Source: JBDREC01 sp043820105 [NCBI: Pseudomonadota bacterium] (GTDB lineage Bacteria; Bdellovibrionota_F; JAHFAK01). From it: DNA of 39,584 nt. The DNA is taken from contig JBDREC010000096.1 of NCBI GenBank assembly GCA_043820105.1, forward strand, positions 1 through 39,584, written 5' to 3'. Below, in pieces: positions 31,554-39,584 of the stretch; the first letter of the stretch is position 1, and the number at the start of each line of letters is the position of its first letter. Made by a program: the position numbers and the translations under genes. The notes beneath the pieces are model-generated. The model was given only the letters and a program-made list of their open reading frames with translations, had not been told where the DNA came from and ran no database searches.

Positions 31554-34291
31554 GATTGATCCAATGCAAAATAAAACCTCGGCGCAGTCTCTGTAATATG
31601 ATCAAGTCTTTGAGCAATATCAAAACGGAAAAGGGTTTCACGAATACCTAAAGCATCAATAAAAAGTCTTAAACTATATCCTGCTGAATAGTTAATTGGA
31701 TCTTTATAAAAGAGTTCATGAAAGCCCTGGCTATGCTCATAAGCTGGATCATTATCTGTATTAATCAAATCCTGATAAGTATTGTTAACTTTTCCTGAGT
31801 CAAAAAGAATCGCTCCTTGAATTTTGGTAAGTCTGAAAATATTCAAAAAATTAAGATTTAGATTTGAAATTAGTCTATGTCTATATTCACAACTTAATAA
31901 AATTCGATTTTTTCCAATTGCTTCAGCGTCTGAATAGTCAAGACCTCTAACACCGCTTAAGCCTCCAATGGAAAAATATTTTTGTTCTGGCAGATCATCT
32001 GATATTGCGCTAGATAATTTTGCCCGTATCACTAAAAGCTGCTCATTTGCAATTTGAATTATTTTTAAGCCAGATAAACCAACTCTATAAATTTCAAAAT
32101 CACTGAGTGTGTATTTTGACCCATACTCAAAGTAACTACCAAGTGCCCATCCTCCTTGAGGATTTTTGTAACTTAAAGTTGATGAAAAACCGTAATACAG
32201 CATAATAGTGTTAGCAATACCGCTTGAGGGAACCAAGGTGTCATCAGAATCCACAAATCCAGGGTTGAGCCAGAGAAAATTATTTGAAATTTCTGCGTAG
32301 TGATTCATTCTTAAAAAATCCACAAGTCTTCCAAATTGGCGTCCATAGCCAGCTGATATTAAAGTTCCAGCTGGATAGTAATAGCCATACAAATTATACC
32401 GATTTTTGGGATCATAAATTCTTCTAAGCTGCAAATCTAATAAAGCAGAAATCTCCCCTGAATTAATATCTAAAGAACCATTTATTTCTCTAACAAGCAA
32501 AACATATTTACTTGGATCTCGATTATCCTTTAAAGTTGTTTCATTTAATCTTTGTTCTGGATCAATTTCAATCAGATTTATTTTATGCTCAGTTGTGAGT
32601 TCTAAAGTATCTTCTTGAGCCTTACCATCCCACTTCAGATAAAGATCCTCAGAATTCTCAAGCTTAATAAAAACAGGTTCCAAAATATCTTCTTTGCTTT
32701 CTTTTGATATTGTAAGCTTTGTTTTATGTAAACCATTTTTCAGCTTTGTTTTTTTGATATCTTTTAAGGCATAGTTTATCTTAGACAAAGGTTTTAGCCA
32801 TTGCTTATAAAACCACTTTAAATCAATACCAGTAAAGTCCTGGCTATATTTATAAAATGATTCTTTTGTAGCGAATTCATTGCTCATTTTAATTATAAAG
32901 TTCCTAAAAAGATCATCATATTCTTCATTACCAATTAGATCTTTTAGCTTTTCTGCAATTACCCTGCCAGAAGGAATATTTCTTGTATAAGTTGAAAAAT
33001 CAGTTTTTAAATAATCATCAGAATAAATTTTATTAAAATAAACAGATGAAAAGGGATATTGAGGTGTAAAAATAACTTCTTGAACTGCAGGAATGAAACT
33101 AAAAAGTTTCACGAGTAACAAATCTTTGGCATTTTCGATTTCGTTAAATTCAACTTTTCTAAATGCTCTATACTTATCTGTGATATACCAACCGAGAGCT
33201 TCAGATACCAAAATATTCTCATCCCCAGGTAATAAACCTTTCAATTTCTGCCTAAATATTTGGGTTGCCAAGCCATTAATAAAACCAAACTCATGAAAAT
33301 ACCTGACAAAATTAAAAATCTGAAATGCACGATCAGATAAAAAAAGCATATCATCAGAGTTCATTGTAAGCAAATGCCGAAGCCGGATTTCGGAAACAAT
33401 AACTTGCTGCCTAGGTATTTGCATTCCGTAGCTTGATAAAAACTCATTAAACTTTTTTAAGGTATCATTAATATATTCTATCTGTTTCTTATTTTCCCTT
33501 GGCTTTAGAAATATAAGATCCAGATAATCACTTTTATAAGTTGTTAAATAAAAATCCTTTGATAAAACTAGTGAAGGATAATAAGCTTCAAATTTAAAAA
33601 TTTTTACCCTTAATTTTGTGCACATAATTCCATTTGCTATGCCAACTAAGTCCTCATCTGTGTTTAAAGATATGTTAAATATTGATCTCTGAGGATATAA
33701 ATTAGAATAAGCACCATCTGAAAGCTCTTCAATATAAAAAGGAAAAAAGTAACCATTTAGATTAATATCTTTTCCATAGTAGCCAAAAGTTCCAAAACGA
33801 TGAGGAATAAGCGTAGTAAAATATAGCTTAAGGTTTATTTTATCATCTTTTTGAATTATTTTTCCGAGTTTAATTTCTGTAACAGTATCATTAATAATTT
33901 CGTTTTTAGGCCTTTCTTTATTAATAGCAAAAGAATACTCTAGCTTATCATTAACTAGAATTTCATCTATTTCAAAAGAAATACTGCCTGCATTAAAATC
34001 TTTTGGAAAAATCCATTCATAATTAATATCATTAAGCTGGTCAGATTGTTTTAAAAAAGCATTTGGAAATAAACCAAGCTTAATGCTATCTCTATCTACA
34101 TTATTAATAAATTCTATATCAACCTTCCCATGAATTTGCATATGTTCACTATCAAGATATGCGTTAATTTTATAAGTAGGAATAGAAAAGACATTTTGTG
34201 CAAAAAAGATTAAAGTAAAATTGAATAGAATAGAAAAGATATACGCCGTACGCTGTATGCTGTACGCTCTACGCCTACAAGTCTTTTGCAT
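31547..34291 (-). CDS. Pseudo-M1-peptidase fused to an Omp85-type beta-barrel
   Basis: 914 aa. Signal peptide at about 1-36, whose basic start ([13 protein letters not shown]) is encoded by the 34244-34278 tandem array. Residues about 37-540 follow the layout of M1 (gluzincin) aminopeptidases: a beta N-domain ('KVDIEFINNVDRDSI'), then the metallopeptidase-like part with 'RYFHEFGF' (His333-Glu334) and 'LVSEALGWYITDKYR' (Glu364). The second zinc His of HExxH is Phe337, so zinc catalysis is probably lost. The C-terminal 300 residues are a barrel with the Omp85 lid-loop motif 'SIGGLSGVRGLD' (about 776-785) and a terminal Phe. A role in outer-membrane export or assembly with a binding domain in the periplasm or outside is inference. 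No ATG, GTG or TTG other than 34291 is available. It overlaps the FHA-sigma54 gene by 17 bp. Confidence 0.75.
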   Translation of the reverse strand: MQKTCRRRAYSIQRTAYIFSILFNFTLIFFAQNVFSIPTYKINAYLDSEHMQIHGKVDIEFINNVDRDSIKLGLFPNAFLKQSDQLNDINYEWIFPKDFNAGSISFEIDEILVNDKLEYSFAINKERPKNEIINDTVTEIKLGKIIQKDDKINLKLYFTTLIPHRFGTFGYYGKDINLNGYFFPFYIEELSDGAYSNLYPQRSIFNISLNTDEDLVGIANGIMCTKLRVKIFKFEAYYPSLVLSKDFYLTTYKSDYLDLIFLKPRENKKQIEYINDTLKKFNEFLSSYGMQIPRQQVIVSEIRLRHLLTMNSDDMLFLSDRAFQIFNFVRYFHEFGFINGLATQIFRQKLKGLLPGDENILVSEALGWYITDKYRAFRKVEFNEIENAKDLLLVKLFSFIPAVQEVIFTPQYPFSSVYFNKIYSDDYLKTDFSTYTRNIPSGRVIAEKLKDLIGNEEYDDLFRNFIIKMSNEFATKESFYKYSQDFTGIDLKWFYKQWLKPLSKINYALKDIKKTKLKNGLHKTKLTISKESKEDILEPVFIKLENSEDLYLKWDGKAQEDTLELTTEHKINLIEIDPEQRLNETTLKDNRDPSKYVLLVREINGSLDINSGEISALLDLQLRRIYDPKNRYNLYGYYYPAGTLISAGYGRQFGRLVDFLRMNHYAEISNNFLWLNPGFVDSDDTLVPSSGIANTIMLYYGFSSTLSYKNPQGGWALGSYFEYGSKYTLSDFEIYRVGLSGLKIIQIANEQLLVIRAKLSSAISDDLPEQKYFSIGGLSGVRGLDYSDAEAIGKNRILLSCEYRHRLISNLNLNFLNIFRLTKIQGAILFDSGKVNNTYQDLINTDNDPAYEHSQGFHELFYKDPINYSAGYSLRLFIDALGIRETLFRFDIAQRLDHITETAPRFYFALDQSF
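34244..34278. repeat. Short tandem array, 7-bp period, inside coding sequence (CGCTGTA family)
   Basis: CGCCGTA, CGCTGTA, TGCTGTA, CGCTCTA, CGCCTAC. It overlaps the stop codon of the FHA-sigma54 gene (34275-34277) and is translated in the next gene as the basic part of its signal peptide. Confidence 0.85.
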
Positions 34292-35663
34292 TTAAATTAT
34301 ATTTTTTCAAAAGTCTCTGAATTGATTTTCTATCTATATGAGCTTCTTTTGCAGCTTTGGAAATATTTAGATTATTTCGTTTCAATAAATTCACTAAATA
34401 TTCCTTTTCAAAGGATTCAACCCATTTATCTTTTGCTTCTTTAAATGGTAAAGATTCATCAATTTGAACATGAGGACCTTCAACAGAAACCTTGAATCTG
34501 ATGTTATCAGGTAAATCAGTAACAGATATTCTATCACTAGAACAAAAAGTAATAGCTCTTTCAATTGCGTTTTTTAATTCTCTAACATTACCTGGCCAGT
34601 TATAATTCATTAATATTGATAGGGCATCTGGCTCAATACCTGCAATTTTTGGCTGGTCTTCATCAAGTTTAGCGTTATGTCTACTAACAAAATGCTCGGC
34701 TAGCAGAGCTATATCTTCTCTTCTTTCTTTTAGTTGCGGAATTCTAATAGAAACAACGGAAAGTCTAAAATATAAATCTTCTCTAAAACGATTTTCTTTA
34801 ACTTCTGTTTCAAGGTTTCTATTTGTTGCACAAATAACCCTAACATCAACTTTGGTATGTCTATCACCACCAACACGTTTTACAGTTCTTTGTTCCAAAG
34901 CCCTAAGTAATTTAGGTTGAAGATCAAGATTAAGCTCTCCAATTTCATCAAGGAAAATGGTTCCCCCATTTGCAAGTTCAAAGGCTCCTTGCCTTGAACT
35001 AACTGCTCCTGTAAAAGCACCTTTTTCATGGCCAAAAAGTTCTGATTCAATTAAATTATCAGCAACAGCAGAACAATCAAAAACAATAAATGGTTTTTTA
35101 ATTCTTCTTGAATTCTTGTGAATCGCTTCAGCTACCATTTCCTTACCGGAACCAGTTTCACCTTCAATAATTACAGTCACATCTGTAGGTGAAATCTTTT
35201 CTAAAATTCCGTAAATTCTTCTCATTGAAAGATGTTGACCAATAATATCCCCAAATTTTTTCTTTTTTGATGGAAAAATTTCTATTTTCTCATCAATTGG
35301 TAAAAATTTTATTTCAGTTTTACCCAGTTTTATGACAGCTCCAGGATGTAAAAAAGCCTCCATTACCCTGATATCATTTAGAAATGTACCATTAGTGCTT
35401 TCATGGTCTCTTAAAATATAAGTCCTTTGATCTTGGTAAACTTTATGTATTATTTCACAATGAACCCTGGAAATAGTTTCATCTTCTAAAACCAGATCAC
35501 AATCTTTTTTTGATCCAATCTTAATATTCGCTTTATCTAGAATAAATGATTTACCCTTACTTATACCTTCAACAACAACAAGTCTACATTTATGCAGAGT
35601 TAAGGTTGTTGGCATTTCGTCAAATTTAACTACTTTGGTCCCAGCTGGTTCTGTTTTGCTCAT
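34275..35663 (-). CDS. FHA-domain sigma-54-dependent transcriptional activator
   Basis: 462 aa. An N-terminal FHA domain (about 25-120) has '[11 protein letters not shown]', 'SRVHCEI' and 'STNGTFLND', so it binds phospho-Thr proteins instead of being a classic receiver. The AAA+ domain has Walker A 'GETGSGKE' (168-175), the sigma-54 contact loop 'GAFTGA' (215-220), Walker B 'GGTIFLDE' (233-240) and the Arg-containing '[11 protein letters not shown]'. The C-terminus is a Fis-type helix-turn-helix ('[22 protein letters not shown]'). It would activate sigma-54 promoters in response to Ser/Thr kinase signalling. AGGTGA upstream supports the start. No Ser/Thr kinase gene is in the window. Its targets are unknown; no -24/-12 element was recognised. 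Confidence 0.93.
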   Translation of the reverse strand: MSKTEPAGTKVVKFDEMPTTLTLHKCRLVVVEGISKGKSFILDKANIKIGSKKDCDLVLEDETISRVHCEIIHKVYQDQRTYILRDHESTNGTFLNDIRVMEAFLHPGAVIKLGKTEIKFLPIDEKIEIFPSKKKKFGDIIGQHLSMRRIYGILEKISPTDVTVIIEGETGSGKEMVAEAIHKNSRRIKKPFIVFDCSAVADNLIESELFGHEKGAFTGAVSSRQGAFELANGGTIFLDEIGELNLDLQPKLLRALEQRTVKRVGGDRHTKVDVRVICATNRNLETEVKENRFREDLYFRLSVVSIRIPQLKERREDIALLAEHFVSRHNAKLDEDQPKIAGIEPDALSILMNYNWPGNVRELKNAIERAITFCSSDRISVTDLPDNIRFKVSVEGPHVQIDESLPFKEAKDKWVESFEKEYLVNLLKRNNLNISKAAKEAHIDRKSIQRLLKKYNLNAKDL

Positions 35664-35780
35664 AGCAATTCACCTTTTTTATTTCATTTTTTTATGTTTA
35701 ATATTATTTATATTTAGCCACTTAAGTCAAGAGAGTATTTTTATAAAGGAGCATATAGCAAGAGTTTGAGTAGTGTTTTT

Positions 35781-37238
35781 TTATTCGGATATAAAAGTGC
35801 CAAAATCAGAAACAGCTTCCGCATTAACAGTTTGAATTCTTCCAAGCACTTGATAGGCTCTAGCAGTAATAGCTGAATCTGAGGAAGGAGCGAAAAAATG
35901 AAGCTTAGCGAGGCCATGGCCATTGGCATCTATTGGGCTAGCCAGATCTGCTTCATAATCATCTTCATACAATATATTCGAATAAACTGTAATTGAAGCT
36001 GATTCTTCACTTACATCAGCATCATCAATAACATCGAGTAATCCTGAATAAACATCATAAGCAGCTTCTGCTGGCTTAGCAGTTCTTATCGCAGCAATAA
36101 CGGAGCCATCTAAATCAATCATATATCCTGCTGCAAATGGTGTTAGCTCGTCTCTATTAATTCCCAAGAACAATTTGAAATATCCAGCCAATTGTGCGTT
36201 TTGAACTAATTTTCCCAGGCAGGCAACTTTAGGCTTTCCTTGTGATATACCACCAAGCTTAGCTGGTCTCCTAAAGCACCTTCCATGAAGGTGATAATCA
36301 TTATCTGAATATGGAGTTGATATTAAAGAAAAATTATTTCCATATTCATCAGCAGCTGATTTAATGATACCGCCATCTTCAAGATTTAGTTCACCAGTAT
36401 CTGGATTAAATAAATAAGCGTCTAAAATTGATTGGACGTATTCTAAAGATTCAGATGCTGCTTCTGTTTCTTCTTCACTTTCTTCTGCTGCTTCTGCGGG
36501 GTCTATGCTTTCTTCTTCAGTTGTTTCGTCTGCTTCTTCTGAAGCTTTAAAAGCAGAATTGTCAATTGTTACAGTATCATAATCTTTAACTACTTCTAAA
36601 GAAATCAATGAATCTGAGTATTCATATTCAGCTTTTACTGCTAAATCAATTACTGCAACATCATTAGCTGGAACTGTCTTATAAGTGGCTGTAACAGACC
36701 CATCTGCAGCGATTTCTAAAGCAGTATCATGTTTTTCAACAATTGCTTCCCATGTTTCAAAAACTTCAACATTTTCTGCTGGAGTATAAGTCTGATCCCA
36801 AGTGGTTTCATAAAATGTAGCACTTGCTGTTAAGGCAGAACCCAATATGTCTTTAAATCTAAGCGGTGGCAATTGACCCATACAAGCTACAAGCTCAATA
36901 TTTAATAAAGAATCTTCAGGCACCTCACTTGAGTGCTCGCTAGCTCTTGCTTTTCGACCTCTATGCTCATCAAGTTCAAAGGCTTGCATAAAGGCTGCAG
37001 CGTCATCACCAAACATGTCTTCTTGATCTTCAAAGTCTACAAATTCACTGTCAGCATCATCTTCAAATAACTTAGTATAAAGTTCTTCTGTATCAATATC
37101 AGCGATATCAACAGCATCGTTATTATAGGCATCAGCTGTTATCCCTGTTGTGTTATCAATCGAAGCTTCTTCTGGGTTTAATAGACATCCAAATAGGAAA
37201 AGAATTGAAAAAAGTGATAATGTGATCCGTATATTCAT
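35781..37238 (-). CDS. Lipoprotein of unknown function
   Basis: 485 aa. A lipoprotein signal peptide ends in the lipobox LFGC (Cys18). An acidic Asp/Glu-rich region follows (about 30-75). The middle contains a beta-rich domain of about 130 residues ('ASATFYETTWDQTYTP', 'DGSVTATYKTVPAND') and a Glu-rich spacer near 230-265 ('TTEEESIDPAEAAEESEEE'). The C-terminal half is beta-rich, with three Cys. Strong AAGGAGG 6 nt before the ATG. No family is recognised. The 117-bp spacer to the FHA-sigma54 gene has no tandem array. It is probably an envelope-anchored protein and part of a run of surface genes at this end. Confidence 0.75.
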   Translation of the reverse strand: MNIRITLSLFSILFLFGCLLNPEEASIDNTTGITADAYNNDAVDIADIDTEELYTKLFEDDADSEFVDFEDQEDMFGDDAAAFMQAFELDEHRGRKARASEHSSEVPEDSLLNIELVACMGQLPPLRFKDILGSALTASATFYETTWDQTYTPAENVEVFETWEAIVEKHDTALEIAADGSVTATYKTVPANDVAVIDLAVKAEYEYSDSLISLEVVKDYDTVTIDNSAFKASEEADETTEEESIDPAEAAEESEEETEAASESLEYVQSILDAYLFNPDTGELNLEDGGIIKSAADEYGNNFSLISTPYSDNDYHLHGRCFRRPAKLGGISQGKPKVACLGKLVQNAQLAGYFKLFLGINRDELTPFAAGYMIDLDGSVIAAIRTAKPAEAAYDVYSGLLDVIDDADVSEESASITVYSNILYEDDYEADLASPIDANGHGLAKLHFFAPSSDSAITARAYQVLGRIQTVNAEAVSDFGTFISE

Positions 37239-37394
37239 AGGTCCCTCCTTAACACAGCGTTTTTAGCTCTAAAAAATATACAATAAGTAAAAACATCATC
37301 AAAAGCTAAAATGCCAAATTCACATATATTATTTCATTATAGTATATTTAACACTAAAGTTCAAGAAAGGTTTCGATTATTAAAAATAATTTTT

Positions 37395-39476
37395 CTAATA
37401 ATCAATTTTAGCATATTTTAAGGTCTGATTATCAGCATCATGATAGGAAATATGAATATCATTGTTTATATCAGCAGCAATTTTAGGACCAAGTCCTACA
37501 TTACCTGCCTCATCCAACACATATTCTTCCCATGAATTGTCAAGATTTGTAATATAATTTAAATCCCCATTGCCCGCATTATAATAAACAACATGTGCTT
37601 TATCATTGCTATCAAGCACAAGATCAGGCCTAGAATCTCCTGTATCAACATTCATGGCAATATTATCAATTAACCAGACACCTAACTGATCTTTATGAGC
37701 ATATTTCAAGGTTCCAGTATTATTATCAATATAGACAATATGAGGCAATTTCAAGGAATCAGTATAAATTGCTGTATATAAAACATCAACACTGTCAACA
37801 GTTTCCATATCATTAAGATCTAGATCAACATGCCCTATCTCGCCTGTGATATATCTTAATTCGCCGTCATAAGAAAAACTAATATGAGGATGACTATCAG
37901 CGTCTACGTCAACTGATGGCCACAATCCATCATCAAAAACATCATCTGTGTGATGACCTCCTTCATCAGAAACTACAGTATGATAAAGATTACCTCTCCA
38001 ATAATAAGTATAGTGAATATCATTAGCGCCATCAATATCAATATCAATATTATTTGATTCTATAGCCTCACTACTTCCAAGTGATGAAACATCATAAGTT
38101 CCATCAGGGTTTAAAATCGTATGCCCCCACCTAGTGTTATTTGTATAAAAAGATGTTTTAACTTTATTATCAGAACCTATTGCAATTACCGCATGATCTC
38201 CACCATTTGAATTATAATCATAATAAAGTTCTTGCTGGATTTTCCTTATTCTTAAAACACCTGAACCTGTGTCATATCTAACTACGGGTTCGTTATTTTG
38301 TGGATCAATTGCTATAGCACTAAATTCACCTCCAGCATCAAGAGTTTCTATTGTTAATGGCAATGGTTCTGGTTCTGGATCTGGATCACCATCTCCATCA
38401 CCTTCTGGTGGATTTTCAATCTCTACGCTCATATAGTAAATTGTATCATCTCCTGGAATGGGGAAAATATTTTGTTCATGAAAAGCAATATGAGCTAAAG
38501 CAGTTTTTTGATTTACTACCATATCAAATGAACTTGTATTAAAAACACTTACTAATGGAGTAAAAGACCAACCCAAATTGTTATTAACGAATAATGAGAT
38601 ATTATCCAAAAAGGCTGGGTGCCTAACAAGAAATAAAGGATTGTCATTGTTTAAGGACATTGCGATCTGAGAAATTCCACCAATAGTCGTAATAATCAGG
38701 CTGTCATTAAAACTTCCAGGTTGGCCAACAGCATATCTTAAGTCATCCCCTGCCAAGCTATCAGCTGAATACAATATTTGCAAATTATCTTGTGAATCTA
38801 CCATTACATCAAAGCCATTTGCATAACCACCTTCTGGTGTATCAACTGTATTTATTACAGTTTCTGTAAAAGTAAGACTTTGAAAATCTCCCTGAGCAAC
38901 TGTTAGCTTATGTGTAAGGTCGTTAATATAAGCAAGAAATATTTCCCCTGCAATATCAAAAGCTTTTAGTTTATCGGTAATTAATACATCATTTAATGCT
39001 TCACGGAAACGCCAATTCCCTCCATTTATCCTTCTTGACCCATGCTTTACAATATTTGAATCATGTTCACAAAAAAAGATATGCATTCTAGCTTCTTGAA
39101 AGAAAATTGCTGAAACTACTGTTACTTCACTTGGTCTTATCATTTCAACTTCTTGATTAACAGCTTCTTCAGGATTTAGAGTTGGGTCTATAATTTTTAT
39201 ATAATATAAATCACCCTTTGACACTTGTGCTTCATCCTCATTTACCATAGGATTTTGAATATCAATAGCAGTAATATGAAGAGATCCCCTTCTGTCTATA
39301 TACATTTGAGTACTATCTAATACATTAATATTTGCATATAGCGTAAAAATTTCCCAACTTGAACCAATAAGTTTTCGAGCTAACATTAAATTATTATTAA
39401 CAATATCTTGATAAGCAATAAAGATATTTCCCCTATATTCTTTAATTGAACTAACCCGCTTCGCGGGAGTTTTCAG
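37395..39476 (-). pseudogene. 5'-truncated beta-propeller-like surface protein
   Basis: From the ATG at 39386 the product is 663 aa, but the frame is open to 39476 without a start codon, and the added residues (from 'SSIKEYRGNIFIAYQD') match the repeat pattern of the protein. It is built of repeats ending in 'HISYHD...LKYA'-like elements: 'IHYTYYWRGNLYHTV', 'PHISFSYDGELRYITG', 'PHIVYIDNNTGTLKYAH', 'AHVVYYNAGNGDLNYIT', 'IHISYHDADNQTLKYAK'. An acidic spacer 'EGDGDGDPDPEPEP' (38350-38400) separates two repeat blocks. Such repeats form beta-propellers in secreted proteins. No signal peptide or ribosome site remains, so the 5' end was lost, probably by insertion of the element to the right. Expression from 39386 cannot be ruled out. 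Confidence 0.65.
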
Positions 39477-39584
39477 TTAGATCGAAGAAGCGAAAAACCA
39501 CCAATCAAAAACACACATCAAAAAAAACAAAAAGAAGATTCTAAAAATAGTGAAAAAGTAGGATACCTCCGTAGTCTACTAACT
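39450..39584. mobile_element. Candidate insertion element end with hairpin, cut by window edge
   Basis: The reading frame of the propeller gene stops resembling its repeats at about 39450. A hairpin CCCGC-TTC-GCGGG (39455-39467) lies there, flanked by CTAAC (39451-39455) and GTTAG (39476-39480). The remaining 100 bases are AT-rich with a terminal 'GTAGGATACCTCCGTAGTC' dyad-like string. A hairpin near the end fits IS200/IS605-type or other IS ends, but no transposase frame is visible. Confidence 0.4.

Noticed and set aside
33250-33300. HEFGF in the Omp85 fusion as an active zinc peptidase site
   Set aside because: The second His ligand is Phe and the Glu ligand spacing is off; only a pseudo-peptidase can be supported.
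25101-34278. Tandem arrays as a CRISPR or tRNA-like feature
   Set aside because: Units are 6-8 bp without spacers, so not CRISPR; no cloverleaf, and no rRNA or tRNA was recognised anywhere in the window.

Overview
The window is AT-rich DNA from a diderm (Gram-negative type) bacterium. Several proteins carry signal peptides or lipoboxes, two look like outer-membrane beta-barrels (one with the Omp85 'VRG' motif and a C-terminal Phe), and a PilT retraction ATPase is present. Many products are large secreted proteins I cannot name. Nothing fixes the phylum; an uncultured, deeply branching lineage is likely but unproven. Both ends look like mobile DNA: the first codons of an IS110-type transposase and an ISL3-type remnant on the left, and on the right a hairpin at the point where a propeller-like gene loses its 5' end. 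The window may therefore be a contig bounded by repeats.

Layout. 0-0.4 kb: IS debris. 0.6-5.1 kb (minus): two secreted proteins in tandem, one helical-repeat and one with a Gly-rich membrane stretch. 5.1-6.0 kb: mostly non-coding, with a small start-less gene. 6.0-13.9 kb (plus): a four-gene operon encoding a PilZ-alpha-oxoamine synthase fusion, a PilZ-GNAT acyltransferase-like fusion, a multi-TM hybrid sensor kinase with two kinase cores, and a response regulator with a methyltransferase-like tail. 13.9-16.4 kb (minus): a secreted protein with a very acidic segment. 16.8-17.8 kb: pilT. 17.9-20.0 kb (minus): a barrel-like envelope protein and a broken second copy of its 3' end. 20.1-24.1 kb (plus): a lipoprotein and an internally duplicated secreted protein. 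24.1-25.5 kb (minus): a P-loop protein and a small ORF. 25.7-27.5 kb (plus): a phytoene-desaturase-like FAD oxidoreductase with an inserted zinc ribbon. 27.5-39.5 kb (minus): hutI, a Nif3-family gene, formiminotransferase-cyclodeaminase, a pseudo-M1-peptidase/Omp85 fusion, an FHA-sigma54 activator, a lipoprotein, and a 5'-truncated propeller protein.

How the genes work together. hutI and ftcD are consecutive late steps of histidine breakdown (imidazolonepropionate to formiminoglutamate, then formimino transfer to tetrahydrofolate); hutH and hutU are not here. The 6-14 kb operon looks like a self-contained circuit. Two enzymes, each carrying an intact c-di-GMP-binding PilZ signature, would make an amino-ketone or N-acylated lipid product, and a membrane receptor kinase and regulator are made from the same transcript. 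This resembles the synthase-plus-sensor logic of CqsA/CqsS and LqsA/LqsS, but the enzyme type (serine palmitoyltransferase-like plus N-acyltransferase-like) equally suggests sphingolipid-type synthesis.

The other unusual feature is a set of short tandem arrays (mostly 7-bp period, several sequence families) in the spacers of the minus-strand genes between 25.1 and 34.3 kb. They typically occur as a pair: one at or just after a stop codon, the other ending 18-22 bp before the next start codon. One array is translated as the basic start of a signal peptide.
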